Shown: positions 23,065 through 31,511, numbered from the stretch's first letter. The stretch is DNA of 34,258 bases from Clostridiales bacterium (GCA_012719075.1 JAAYBB010000084.1:1-34258), one strand, 5' to 3'. Translations and numbers: made by a program. Notes: generated from the sequence alone by a model not told the origin.

Positions 23065-23973
23065 ATGCTGACCCCGACCGAGTTGAAGGGCAAACAATTT
23101 TCCAAGGCCATGTTCGGCGGCTACGCCATGGCCGAAGTGGACAAGCTGCTCGACCAGCTGACGCCCGACTATGAGCGGCTCTACACCGAAAATGCCGAGC
23201 TGCGCAAAAAGGTCGAGGTGCTGATCGCCCAGGTGGAGGCCTTTCAGGAGCAGGAGGACTCGATCAAGGCGGCCATTTTGAACGCCCAGCGCATGTGCGA
23301 CAACATCGTGGCGCAGGCCAAGCAGCAGGCCTCCCTAATTGAACAGGACGCGCGGGCCAAGTCCGAACGGCTCGCCGAACAGCTCGAGCGCGGCATTGCA
23401 GACAAGCGCGAGGAGTACGACGTGCTCTGCGCCGAGGTCACGGCATTTCGCGGCAGCCTCGTGGAGCTCTATCGGGATCACCTCGAGAAGATCCGCGAGA
23501 TCCCGGTCTTCTCCTCGCAGGAGGCGGAGGATTTGGCGCCGGAGGCCGCGCAGGAGATGGGGGACGACGAAGCCGCATTGCAGAACGTGCCGCCCGCCGA
23601 GGACGCCGGATTTGAACAGCGCATTGCCCAGCAGTTTTCGGACCTTGAGAAGACCATCGAGTTCTCGCTGCCGGGGCAGGGGCCGGACGAGGCCCCCGAG
23701 ACGGAGATCGGCGAGGCCCTCGGCCCGCTGTTTGCGGATGGGGCTGCTGAGGCGGCGGACCCGGACGACGCCGGCGATGCGGACCCCGGGTTTGAGGATG
23801 TGGTGGAGGTGCTCGAGGAGCCCGAACCGGCCGGTGGACACCTGTCCTACGCCATCCCCGCCTTTGAAGAGGGGAGCCGCAGCTACGGCGGCGAGCTGCA
23901 CCTCAAGCTCGAGGACTCGCTCGAGTTCGGCACCGAGTTTGACATTGCGACCGGCAGCCGCCGGACCGACTGA
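23065..23973 (+). CDS. divIVA: DivIVA domain protein
   Basis: DivIVA-type coiled coils bind curved membrane at septa and poles and recruit partners. The 302-residue protein has the N-terminal DivIVA head with FGGYAMAEVDKLLDQL, then a long coiled coil (about residues 30-150), and an unusually long acidic, Pro/Ala/Asp-rich C-terminal part (about 155-260) before a short ordered-looking tail. Compared with a typical 160-230 residues it is long, and the tail is the odd part. The ATG at 23065 follows GAGGGAGAG; a TTG at 23041 is possible but weaker. Last gene of the run. Confidence 0.92.
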   Translation: MLTPTELKGKQFSKAMFGGYAMAEVDKLLDQLTPDYERLYTENAELRKKVEVLIAQVEAFQEQEDSIKAAILNAQRMCDNIVAQAKQQASLIEQDARAKSERLAEQLERGIADKREEYDVLCAEVTAFRGSLVELYRDHLEKIREIPVFSSQEAEDLAPEAAQEMGDDEAALQNVPPAEDAGFEQRIAQQFSDLEKTIEFSLPGQGPDEAPETEIGEALGPLFADGAAEAADPDDAGDADPGFEDVVEVLEEPEPAGGHLSYAIPAFEEGSRSYGGELHLKLEDSLEFGTEFDIATGSRRTD

Positions 23974-24070
23974 GTGGGGCCCCGCCTGCGGGCGGGCCGC
24001 CCAAAGTGCTTGTTGGAAATGTTGCGGATAGAAGGTTTGTTCGAGTCCAACATGGATGTTATGGATGCCG

Positions 24071-24104
24071 TTTTTGTCCGGACAGGTGCCGGACAAAAAC
24101 GATT
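24071..24104. terminator. Terminator after divIVA
   Basis: TTTTTGTCCGG (24071-24081), loop ACAGGTG, CCGGACAAAAA (24089-24099), then CGATTTT. A perfect 11-bp inverted repeat with A/T outer pairs; the plus-strand T-run is displaced, so efficiency is uncertain. A 7-bp pair TGTTGGA (24011-24017) with TCCAACA (24046-24052) stands just before it. Confidence 0.55.
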
Positions 24105-24118
24105 TTAGCCCCTTTTCG

Positions 24119-24150
24119 GCCGGGCCGGCACCGGTGGGGGCCGGCCCGGC
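24119..24150 (+). promoter_or_regulatory. ileS: GC-rich hairpin in the ileS leader
   Basis: GCCGGGCCGGC (24119-24129), loop ACCGGTGGGG, GCCGGCCCGGC (24140-24150): a perfect 11-bp stem 65 bases before the ileS start. No T-box signature is seen in the 242-base gap 23974-24215, and no convincing promoter either. Confidence 0.5.
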
Positions 24151-24215
24151 GGCAATGCTGCCGGGGCGTTGCGCCGGGACGATCTGCGAAGACATGCGAT
24201 GGAAGGGAACCGCTT

Positions 24216-27008
24216 ATGGACTACAACAGCACCATCAACCTGCCCAAGACCGACTTCTCGATGCGGGCGGGGCTGCCCAAAAAGGAGCCCGAGATCCTGG
24301 CGCGCTGGTATGAGATGGGGCTCTACGAGCGCATCATGGAGAAAAACGAGGGCCGGCCGACCTATCTCCTGCACGACGGGCCGCCCTACGCCAACGGCGA
24401 CATCCACCTGGGGCACGCGCTCAACAAGAGCCTCAAGGACTTTGTGGTGCGCTACAAAAACCAGAGCGGCTTTCGCAGCCCCTATGTGCCGGGCTGGGAC
24501 ACCCACGGCCTGCCCATTGAGAGCCAGGTGGTGGCCAAGCTCGGCATCGACCGCAAGGGGGTTTCGGACGCCGAGTTCCGCCGCATCTGCGCCGAGTTTT
24601 CCACGCGCTATATCGACAACCAGCGCATCCAGTTCAAGCGGCTGGGGGTGCTGGGGTACTGGGATAAGCCCTACCTCACGCTCTCGCCCGACTTTGAGGC
24701 GCGGCAGGTCGAGGTCTTTGGCGAGATGGCCAAGCGGGGCTACTTCTACAAGGGCTTCAAGCCGGTCTACTGGTGCCCGAGCGACGAGACCGCGCTGGCC
24801 GAGGCGGAGATCGAATACCGGGACGACACCGTGATGACCGTCTATGCCGGCCTGCCGGTCACCGACGACCTCGGGCGGCTGTTCGGCCCGTCGGGGCTCG
24901 ACCGGATCCAGGTGGTCATCTGGACCACCGCCATCTGGACCCTGCCGGCCTCGACCTGCGTGACGCTGGGGCCCGACATCGAATACGGCCTCTACGAAAA
25001 GGACGGCGTCGGCTACCTGGTGGCCTGCGAGGCGGCCGAGCAGGTGCTGGCGCTGGGCGGCATGCCGGACGCCAGGCGGGTACTCACCTGCAAGGGGGCC
25101 GACCTGGTCGGCGTCCGCGTGGCGCACCCCATCCACGACTGGGACGAGCCCATCACGGTGGGCGACCACGTCACGGCCGAGGACGGCACCGGCTGCGTGC
25201 ACTCGGCCGCCTCCGCCGGCCCCGAGGACTACGAGGTCTACGTGCAGTACAAGGACCGCTTTCCGGACATGCGGATTCTGCGGGTGGTGGACGAGTACGG
25301 CAAAATGACGCAGGAGGCCGGCGAGCCGGCCGCGGGGCTGTCGGTCTGGGACTGCGGCGAGCCCATCACCCGCCACCTCGAGCGGCAGGGGCGCCTCTTT
25401 GCGCGGCGCAGGTTCACGCACGCCTACCCCCACTGCTGGCGCTGTCACGAGCCGGTCATCTACCGCATCACCGAGCAGTGGTTCTGCTCGGTCGAGGCCT
25501 TCCGCCAGGAGACGCTGCGGGCCATCGACGAGGTCAAGTGGTACCCCGCCTGGGGCAGGGAGCGCATGGCCTCGATGGTGCGCGAGCGCGCCGACTGGTG
25601 CATCTCGCGCCAGCGCCTGTGGGGGGTGCCGATCCCGATCTTCTACTGCGCCGGCTGCGGGGACTATGTCATCAACGAGCAGACCATCGCGGCGGTGGCC
25701 GCGCTGTTCCGCCGCGAGGGCAGCAACGGCTGGTTCACCCACTCGGCCAAGGAAATCCTGCCGGAGGGTTTTACCTGCGGCTGCGGCTGCACCGAGTTCA
25801 CCAAGGAGACCGACATCATGGACGTCTGGTTCGACTCGGGCACCTCCCACTTCGGGGTGCTGGAGTCGCGCAAGGAGCTGCGCTGGCCGGCCGACATGTA
25901 CCTCGAGGGCAGCGACCAGCACCGCGGCTGGTTCCAGTCCTCGCTGCTGACCTCGGTGGCGGTGCGGGGCGTGGCCCCCTACCGCGAGTGCCTGACCTGC
26001 GGCATGGTCGTGGACGGCGAGGGCCGCAAGATGAGCAAGTCGCTGGGCAACGGCATCGAGCCCGACGAGATCCAGCAGACCTACGGCGCCGAGCTGATCC
26101 GCCTGTGGGCGGCCTCGGCCGACACCACCAGCGACGTGCGCATCTCGCCCGACATCCTAAAGCAGCTCTCGGACAACTACCGCAAGATCCGCAACACCGC
26201 GCGGTATATGCTGGGCAACCTCTATGACTTCAACCCCGACACCGACCGGGTGCCGGTCTCCGAGATGGAGGAGCTCGACCGCTGGGCCCTCTTCGCGCTG
26301 CAGCGCATGCTCAAAAAGGCGATTGCCGCCTACGAGGGCTACGCCTACTATATGGTCATGCAGGCCCTGCACAATTTCTGCGTGGTGGACATGAGCAACG
26401 TCTACCTCGACATCCTCAAGGACCGCCTCTACTGCGACGAGACAAAGGGCCATGCCCGCCGCTCGGCGCAGTCGGCCATGTACGAGATCCTGCGCACGCT
26501 GACGCTGCTGATCTGCCCGGTGCTCTGCTTCACGGCCGAGGAGATCTGGCAGTCCATGCCCCACCACAAGGGGGAGGACCTGCGCAGCGTCAACCTCAAC
26601 GACATTCCGCAGCCGGCACCGGTTGAGGGCGTGGACGAGGCGCGCTGGGCCCTGCTGATGGCCCTGCGCGAGGACGTCCAGAAGGCGCTTGAGCTGGCCC
26701 GGGGCGAAAAGCTGATCGGCTCGGGCCTCGAGGCCGCCGTGACGCTCTATGCACAGGGCGAGGTGTACGAGGCGCTGCTGAAAGATCGCGCGCTGCTGCC
26801 GGCGCTGTTCATCGTCTCGGCCGTCGAGCTGGTCAACGGCCCGGGCGAGGGCCATGCCGGCGAGGGCCTGCAGGGGGTGACGGTGGCCGTCGCCCCGGCC
26901 GCAGGGCAAAAGTGCGAGCGCTGCTGGCGGGTGCTCGAGACGGTGGGGGAGCACGCCGAACACCCCACGCTCTGCCCGCGCTGCGCCAAGGTCGTCGAGG
27001 CGCTGTGA
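24216..27008 (+). CDS. ileS: Isoleucyl-tRNA synthetase
   Basis: Charges tRNA-Ile and edits misactivated valine. The 930-residue protein has the class I HIGH motif as HLGH (residues 64-67, in DGPPYANGDIHLGH), the editing domain (about 190-390), KMSKS at 605-609 in GRKMSKSLGNG, and a C-terminal zinc site CERCW with a later CPRC. It is the bacterial type, not the eukaryote-like type linked to mupirocin resistance. The ATG at 24216 has GGAAGGGA 8 bases upstream; the longer open frame to 24006 crosses two hairpins and lacks homologous sequence. Confidence 0.98.
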   Translation: MDYNSTINLPKTDFSMRAGLPKKEPEILARWYEMGLYERIMEKNEGRPTYLLHDGPPYANGDIHLGHALNKSLKDFVVRYKNQSGFRSPYVPGWDTHGLPIESQVVAKLGIDRKGVSDAEFRRICAEFSTRYIDNQRIQFKRLGVLGYWDKPYLTLSPDFEARQVEVFGEMAKRGYFYKGFKPVYWCPSDETALAEAEIEYRDDTVMTVYAGLPVTDDLGRLFGPSGLDRIQVVIWTTAIWTLPASTCVTLGPDIEYGLYEKDGVGYLVACEAAEQVLALGGMPDARRVLTCKGADLVGVRVAHPIHDWDEPITVGDHVTAEDGTGCVHSAASAGPEDYEVYVQYKDRFPDMRILRVVDEYGKMTQEAGEPAAGLSVWDCGEPITRHLERQGRLFARRRFTHAYPHCWRCHEPVIYRITEQWFCSVEAFRQETLRAIDEVKWYPAWGRERMASMVRERADWCISRQRLWGVPIPIFYCAGCGDYVINEQTIAAVAALFRREGSNGWFTHSAKEILPEGFTCGCGCTEFTKETDIMDVWFDSGTSHFGVLESRKELRWPADMYLEGSDQHRGWFQSSLLTSVAVRGVAPYRECLTCGMVVDGEGRKMSKSLGNGIEPDEIQQTYGAELIRLWAASADTTSDVRISPDILKQLSDNYRKIRNTARYMLGNLYDFNPDTDRVPVSEMEELDRWALFALQRMLKKAIAAYEGYAYYMVMQALHNFCVVDMSNVYLDILKDRLYCDETKGHARRSAQSAMYEILRTLTLLICPVLCFTAEEIWQSMPHHKGEDLRSVNLNDIPQPAPVEGVDEARWALLMALREDVQKALELARGEKLIGSGLEAAVTLYAQGEVYEALLKDRALLPALFIVSAVELVNGPGEGHAGEGLQGVTVAVAPAAGQKCERCWRVLETVGEHAEHPTLCPRCAKVVEAL

Positions 27009-27077
27009 GCCGGACACCGGCCCAGATACAGACCACCCTTTTGGATCAACGGCCGCTTTGAAGGCAGCTCTGCTTGC

Positions 27078-27102
27078 GCGCCCGGCTCAAAAAGCCGGGC
27101 GC
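27078..27102 (+). terminator. Perfect hairpin after ileS
   Basis: GCGCCCGGCT (27078-27087), CAAAA, AGCCGGGCGC (27093-27102). A 10-bp perfect stem without a T-run; it may end ileS transcription partially or cap the RNA that follows. Confidence 0.45.
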
Positions 27103-27273
27103 TCCTGTCGGGAGGCACCATCTGCGGCAGGCGTCAACGGTATACGGGGAACGGAATGCGATAATGTCCCTGCGGCTGGGCAAGCGCTGCCAAGGCCGCC
27201 CGCGGGGGGAATAGACCACACTATGGAATATCCCTGTAGCCGCGGCAGGAGCTGCCGGAGATGCCCGCAGGGG
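27102..27273 (+). ncRNA. ssrS: Candidate 6S-like RNA (rod with central bubble)
   Basis: The 172 bases between ileS and lspA fold into one long rod. Closing stem: CTCCTGTCGGG (27102-27112) pairs with CCCGCAGGGG (27264-27273) with one bulged T. Next, ATCTGCGGCAG (27120-27130) pairs with CTGCCGGAGAT (27252-27262), one mismatch. Then GGTATACGGGGA (27139-27150) pairs with TCCCTGTAGCC (27231-27241), one bulge. An open bubble follows (27151-27167 opposite 27208-27230), and then the terminal stem CCCTGCGG (27168-27175) with CCGCGGGG (27200-27207), closed by a small GGCA/TGCC hairpin. In the 3' side of the bubble ATAG (27211-27214) can pair with CTAT (27221-27224). This size and layout are those of 6S RNA, which imitates an open promoter to bind RNA polymerase. 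The pairing was found by eye; no promoter for it is seen. Confidence 0.5.
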
Positions 27274-27285
27274 AAAGGAACGCGA

Positions 27286-27798
27286 TTGAAAGAGCCCACG
27301 TTGCGCAATGTCACCGCCCTGCTGACGGCGGCCGCCGTCTTTTCGGCCGACCGCCTGGTCAAGTACTGGTGCGTGCGGGTGCTCAAGCCGCTGCACAGCC
27401 TGCCGGTGCTCGAGGGCATTTTGTCCTTCACCTACGTCGAGAACACCGGCGCCGCCTTCTCGATGCTGTCGGGGCGGCGCTGGCTGCTGGTGCTGCTGGC
27501 CCTTGCCTCGCTGGCGCTGATCGTCGGCCTGTTCTTCAGCCGCGCCTACGCGCACCCGCTGATGGACACGGCGCTGGCCCTCGTGGCGGGCGGCGCGATC
27601 GGCAACCTTGCCGACCGCATCCGCGTCGGCTACGTGGTGGACTTCATCGAGCTGCGCTTTGTGCGTTTTGCCATCTTCAACGTGGCCGACTGCGCCATCA
27701 CGGTGGGGGCGGGGCTGATGCTGCTCTACGCCGCGCTGATGCTGCGCGAGGAGCTGGCCGAGGCCGACCGGCAAAAAAACCAAGGGGAAGAGGCGTGA
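27286..27798 (+). CDS. lspA: Lipoprotein signal peptidase LspA
   Basis: Membrane aspartyl protease that removes signal peptides from prolipoproteins. The 170-residue protein has four hydrophobic segments and the conserved lines YVENTGAAFS, GGAIGNLADRI and FNVADCAI, the last two carrying the catalytic aspartates. The start is the TTG at 27286, 5-6 bases after AAAGGAA; an in-frame ATG at 27223 would start inside the structured RNA region and add residues unlike the family. The next gene, rluD, is the common neighbour. Confidence 0.95.
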   Translation: MKEPTLRNVTALLTAAAVFSADRLVKYWCVRVLKPLHSLPVLEGILSFTYVENTGAAFSMLSGRRWLLVLLALASLALIVGLFFSRAYAHPLMDTALALVAGGAIGNLADRIRVGYVVDFIELRFVRFAIFNVADCAITVGAGLMLLYAALMLREELAEADRQKNQGEEA

Positions 27799-27834
27799 GC
27801 GCCCGGATTTATCGGCCGAGGGGAGGGGATGCGC

Positions 27835-28764
27835 ATGAGCCGGCAGTTTGAATACGAGGTCGAGCAGGCGGGGCACCGCCTCGACCTGCTCGTGGCCGAA
27901 TGCACCGGCAACAGCCGCGCCGAGGCCCAGCGGCTGATCGAGGGGGGCGGCGTGCTGGTCAACGGCCGGCGCCGCCCAAAGAACCACCGCGTGGCCGAGG
28001 GCGACCTGCTCTCGATCTCGCTGCCCGACCAAATCGCCCTCGAGGTGTTGCCCGAGGACATCCCGCTCGACATCCTCTATGAGGACGACAGCCTGCTGGT
28101 GGTGGACAAGCCACGCGGCATGGTGGTGCACCCGGCCGCCGGCAATCCGGGCGGCACGCTGGTCAACGCGCTGCTGTTCCACTGCGGGGGGGCGCTCTCG
28201 GGCGTGGGCGGGGCCGAGCGGCCCGGCATTGTCCACCGCATCGACAAGGACACCTCGGGCCTGCTGATGGTGGCCAAGACCGACGAGGTCCACCACGCGC
28301 TGTCGGCCCAGCTGCAGCTGCACAGCATCGACCGGGAGTACGAGGCCGTGGTGCACGGCTGCCCGCGGCAGGACGAGGGGCGCGTGGAGGCCCCGGTCGG
28401 GCGCAACGCCATCGCCCGCAAGGAGATGGCGGTGGTGCCGGACGGAAAGCCGGCCTTGACCGCGTACCGGGTGCTGGCCCGCGGCGGATCGTTTTCGCAC
28501 CTGCGCTGCCGGCTGTCAACCGGGCGCACCCACCAGATCCGGGTGCACATGGCCCACATCGGGCACCCGGTGGCCGGGGACCCGGTCTACGGGCCGCGGC
28601 GGCCGGCGCTCGAGGGCGGGCAGTGCCTGCACGCGGCGCTGCTGGCCTTTACCCATCCGGTGACCGGCGGACGCATGCGCTTTGAAAGCCCGCTGCCCCC
28701 CTACTTCACGGCCTTCTTGGCCAGGGTCGGCCTGGCCGGCACAGAAGAACTTTCAGAGAGGTGA
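27835..28764 (+). CDS. rluD: RluD-type 23S rRNA pseudouridine synthase
   Basis: RluA-family enzyme converting uridines of 23S rRNA to pseudouridine. It has an N-terminal S4-like RNA-binding part (EAQRLIEGGGVLVNGRRR), LLVVDKPRGMVVHPA, and the catalytic line HRIDKDTSGLL with the nucleophile at Asp137. The C-terminus has STGRTHQIRVHMAHIGHPVAGDPVYG. The protein is 309 residues from the ATG at 27835, which lies 8 bases after GGAGG; the ATG at 27829 is only 2 bases away from it. Which uridines it modifies, and whether it is RluD or a paralogue, cannot be told, but the lspA neighbour favours RluD. Confidence 0.92.
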   Translation: MSRQFEYEVEQAGHRLDLLVAECTGNSRAEAQRLIEGGGVLVNGRRRPKNHRVAEGDLLSISLPDQIALEVLPEDIPLDILYEDDSLLVVDKPRGMVVHPAAGNPGGTLVNALLFHCGGALSGVGGAERPGIVHRIDKDTSGLLMVAKTDEVHHALSAQLQLHSIDREYEAVVHGCPRQDEGRVEAPVGRNAIARKEMAVVPDGKPALTAYRVLARGGSFSHLRCRLSTGRTHQIRVHMAHIGHPVAGDPVYGPRRPALEGGQCLHAALLAFTHPVTGGRMRFESPLPPYFTAFLARVGLAGTEELSER

Positions 28765-28770
28765 GGCACA

Positions 28771-29853
28771 TTGAACATCGACCTGCGGCCCTGGTGCATT
28801 GAGGATGCCCAGGCCTACACCCACAACATCAACAACCCCAACGTGTCGGCCAACCTGACCGACGGCGTGCCCTACCCCTTCTATGTCAAGGACGCCATCG
28901 CCTTTCTGGAGCGTGTGCTGGAGGCCGACCCGGCCCAGCAGCTCCACCGGACAATCCTGGTCGATGACAGGGTGGCCGGCGGCATCACGGTGCGCAAGCA
29001 GGCCGACATCCGCCGCGGGACGGGCATGATGGGCTACTTCATCGGGCAGCCCCACTGGGGGCAGGGCATCATGACCGAGGTGGTGGGGCGGATCTGTGGC
29101 GAGGCCTTTTCTCAGCTCTCGATCCACCGCATCGAGGCGCAGATCTTTGCACCCAACCTCGGATCGGTCCGCGTGCTTGAGAAAAACGGCTTTGTGCAGG
29201 AGGCCCGTCTGCGCCAGAGCATCCTCAAGCGCGGGCAGGTGCAGGACAGCCTGCTGATGGCCCGGCTGCAGCCGGGCACGGCGCTGCCGGTCTGGGACGA
29301 GGTCCGCACGCCCGACGCGCCGGTCAAGGCGCAGCTGCCTGGCAACCTCCACCTGCGCCCCTACCAGGTGGAGGACGTGCCGCAGATCCTGCGGCTGCTC
29401 GACAACCCAAAGATGGGGGCCACGCTGAGCGACCGCTACAGCTACCCCTACACGCAGGAGCAGGCCGAAGCCATGGTGTCCTTCATGGTCTCGGCCGACC
29501 GGAGAGAAAACCTGCAGCAGGTCATCCTGGTGGACGGCGAGGTGGCCGGCAGCGTCGGCATCAGCCGGCGGGAGGGCGTGTACCGGCAGACGGCCGACGT
29601 GGGCTACTGGGTCGGCGAGCCCTTCTGGGGGCGCGGCATCATGACCGCCGTCCTGCAGCGTGCCCTCTGCGAGGCGGTCGGGCTGCTGCAGGTCACCCGC
29701 TTTGAGGCGGAGGCTTTCTCGGGCAACGTCGGCTCCCACCGCGTGCTGGAGCGCTGCGGCTTCACGCGGGCCGGCATCGCCCGCGGCAGCATCACCAAGG
29801 GCGGGGAGATTCTCGATTCGGCGCTGTACGAGCTGGTGCTCAACCGCACATAA
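28771..29853 (+). CDS. Tandem double GNAT acetyltransferase (RimJ/RimL-like)
   Basis: A 360-residue protein made of two related GNAT domains, about residues 1-170 and 185-355. The acetyl-CoA lines correspond: MGYFIGQPHWGQGIMTE in the first and VGYWVGEPFWGRGIMTA in the second, about 190 residues apart, and each domain ends with an S-H-R/V-R-VLE-x-CGF/NGF line. Both domains keep the glycine motif, so both may be active. RimJ/RimL proteins acetylate N-termini of ribosomal proteins, but many relatives act on other amines or small molecules. The start is a TTG at 28771 after a GAGGTGAGG site that overlaps the rluD stop. A strong terminator follows. Confidence 0.85.
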   Translation: MNIDLRPWCIEDAQAYTHNINNPNVSANLTDGVPYPFYVKDAIAFLERVLEADPAQQLHRTILVDDRVAGGITVRKQADIRRGTGMMGYFIGQPHWGQGIMTEVVGRICGEAFSQLSIHRIEAQIFAPNLGSVRVLEKNGFVQEARLRQSILKRGQVQDSLLMARLQPGTALPVWDEVRTPDAPVKAQLPGNLHLRPYQVEDVPQILRLLDNPKMGATLSDRYSYPYTQEQAEAMVSFMVSADRRENLQQVILVDGEVAGSVGISRREGVYRQTADVGYWVGEPFWGRGIMTAVLQRALCEAVGLLQVTRFEAEAFSGNVGSHRVLERCGFTRAGIARGSITKGGEILDSALYELVLNRT

Positions 29854-29880
29854 CCCCGTGCAACACTGCGCGTTAAAGGG

Positions 29881-29912
29881 CCGTCGCCACTGGGGGTGGC
29901 GGCGGTTTTTTT
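29881..29912 (+). terminator. Terminator ending the ileS-GNAT run
   Basis: CCGTCGCCAC (29881-29890), TGGG, GGTGGCGGCGG (29895-29905), then seven T. Stem with one G-T pair. Confidence 0.9.
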
Positions 29913-29987
29913 GTCCCTTTTTGCGCCGCTTTGCCCAAGTGCCCGGGGCTGCGGCGGCGGGGGAGGGGCCAAGATTTTGGGGCGAAA

Positions 29988-30003
29988 CGGCGGGCGCCCG
30001 CCG
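29988..30003. repeat. Perfect 16-bp palindrome upstream of alr
   Basis: CGGCGGGCGCCCGCCG, flanked by AAA, ends 18 bases before the alr -35. It could be a regulator site or a stray GC-rich dyad. The rest of the gap 29913-30021 shows nothing else. Confidence 0.4.
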
Positions 30004-30021
30004 AAAACTTTGAAAAGTCCA

Positions 30022-30050
30022 TTGTAAGCCCTGCATGAGTATGCTATAGT
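30022..30050 (+). promoter_or_regulatory. alr: alr promoter
   Basis: TTGTAA (30022-30027), 17-bp spacer, TATAGT (30045-30050), about 75 bases before the ATG. Confidence 0.65.
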
Positions 30051-30128
30051 TTTACTAGCAATTGAGAAAAACTGGGGCCGATTTTCGGCCGCTTCCGGAC
30101 CGACGAACAGCAGTGAGGAGGATGGACG

Positions 30129-31307
30129 ATGAACAGGGCCATGCACAGGACCTGGGTGGAGGTTGACCTCGACAGGGTGTGGGCCAACCTGCAAAACGCA
30201 CTGTCAAAAATTCATGAGGACACCACGTTTATTGCAGTTGTCAAGGCAGACGCCTACGGCCATGGGGCGCCGGCCCTCGCCAAACTGCTTGAGGAGGAGC
30301 CGCGCGTGACCGCCTTCGGCGTGGCCTCCATCGACGAGGCCATCCAGCTGCGGGAGCGCGGGATCGAGCGGCGCATCCTCGTGCTCGGCTTTGTGGACGA
30401 GCTGCTGGCCGAAGAGATCGCCAAGTGGGATCTGACCGTTCCGCTGGTGTCGGCCCGGCATGCGCGGGCGATGGACAGAGAGGCGGCGAGGGCCCGCGTC
30501 AAGGTCAAGGGGCAGATCAAGATCGACTCGGGCATGTGCCGCCTTGGCATTGTCAACCACTGCGAGCAGGACCTGTCCGGCGCGGTCGAGGAGGCGCTGG
30601 AGATCCTTTCGCTCGGCAACCTCGAGGTGGACGGCATCTTCACCCACTTTTCCACCTCGGGCTGGGAGGATACGCACTACGCCGACTTTCAGTACGAAAA
30701 CTTTAAAAAGGTGCTCGAGGCCGTTGAGGAAAAGGGGTACCCGATGCCCTTTGCCCACTGCTGCAACTCGGGGGCCATCCACTTTCACCCCGAGTTCGCC
30801 CTGCGCGCGGTGCGCTCGGGCTCGCTGCTCTACGCCGTCCAGCCCGACAGCAAACGCCCCATTTTGGAGATGTCCATGCCCATGCAGCTGCGCAGCCGTA
30901 TCGCCCAGATCAAGACGGTCAGGGAGGGCGCCTTCATCGGCTATGACTGCACCTACCAGGTCAAGGGGGAGATGCAGATTGCCATCATTCCGGCCGGCTA
31001 TGCCGACGGCATCCCCTCGGCCATGTCCAACAAGGGCTGGCTGCTGGTGGGCGGCCAAAAGGCCCCGGTGGTCGGCAAGGTCTGCATGGACCAGCTCATG
31101 GTCGACGTCACCGGAATCGAGGGGGTCGAGGAGGGCCAGGTGGTCACGGTCTTTGGCCAGGACGGCGCGTACTATCAGGACATGTTCAAGCTCTGCGCCG
31201 AGATCGGCGCCCACCCGGCGCAGCTGCTGTGCAACCTGACCAAGCGGGTGCCGCGGGTCTATTACAAAGATGGCGAGATCGCCTTTGTCGAGTACGCCCT
31301 CATCTGA
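30129..31307 (+). CDS. alr: Alanine racemase
   Basis: PLP enzyme that makes D-alanine for peptidoglycan. The 392-residue protein has the PLP lysine Lys39 in VVKADAYGHGA, CNSGAIHF in the barrel, and the second-domain tyrosine Tyr272 in GYDCTY, followed by IPAGYADG and VGKVCMDQLMVDVTG. The ATG at 30129 has GAGGAGG 7 bases upstream; an ATG at 30123 is in another frame. Followed by a strong terminator and then the MazF-type RNase, as in Bacillus. Confidence 0.97.
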   Translation: MNRAMHRTWVEVDLDRVWANLQNALSKIHEDTTFIAVVKADAYGHGAPALAKLLEEEPRVTAFGVASIDEAIQLRERGIERRILVLGFVDELLAEEIAKWDLTVPLVSARHARAMDREAARARVKVKGQIKIDSGMCRLGIVNHCEQDLSGAVEEALEILSLGNLEVDGIFTHFSTSGWEDTHYADFQYENFKKVLEAVEEKGYPMPFAHCCNSGAIHFHPEFALRAVRSGSLLYAVQPDSKRPILEMSMPMQLRSRIAQIKTVREGAFIGYDCTYQVKGEMQIAIIPAGYADGIPSAMSNKGWLLVGGQKAPVVGKVCMDQLMVDVTGIEGVEEGQVVTVFGQDGAYYQDMFKLCAEIGAHPAQLLCNLTKRVPRVYYKDGEIAFVEYALI

Positions 31308-31330
31308 AACCCCTTTAAAAAATGGCCGCA

Positions 31331-31366
31331 GGCGCAAGGGCAAAGCCGCCCTTGCGCCCTTTTTTT
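31331..31366 (+). terminator. alr: Terminator of alr
   Basis: GGCGCAAGGGC (31331-31341), AAAGCC, GCCCTTGCGCC (31348-31358), then CTTTTTTT. Perfect 11-bp stem with T-run. Confidence 0.93.
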
Positions 31367-31434
31367 ATGCCCTGCGTCATACAGTCTATGCAGTCCAAAA
31401 TCAACACACAGTGAAAACGACGTCGAAAAACCAG

Positions 31435-31449
31435 TTCTGTTTTACAGAA
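31435..31449. repeat. Palindrome TTCTGT-TTT-ACAGAA in the alr-mazF gap
   Basis: A perfect 6-bp-arm dyad in an AT-richer stretch between the alr terminator and mazF. It may be an operator; nothing else in 31367-31511 looks like a promoter or gene. Confidence 0.35.
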
Positions 31450-31511
31450 ATTGTAATTGGGAAAAGAAAAACTCCTCTCCGTTATTCCCTGTACAAGCCG
31501 CACTGCATAAG

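Noticed and set aside
24006-24215. 70-residue extension of IleS
   Set aside because: It crosses two perfect hairpins, is Arg/Cys-rich, and IleS homology begins at the ATG at 24216.
23974-24215. T-box riboswitch upstream of ileS
   Set aside because: No antiterminator consensus or specifier-type hairpin could be recognised.
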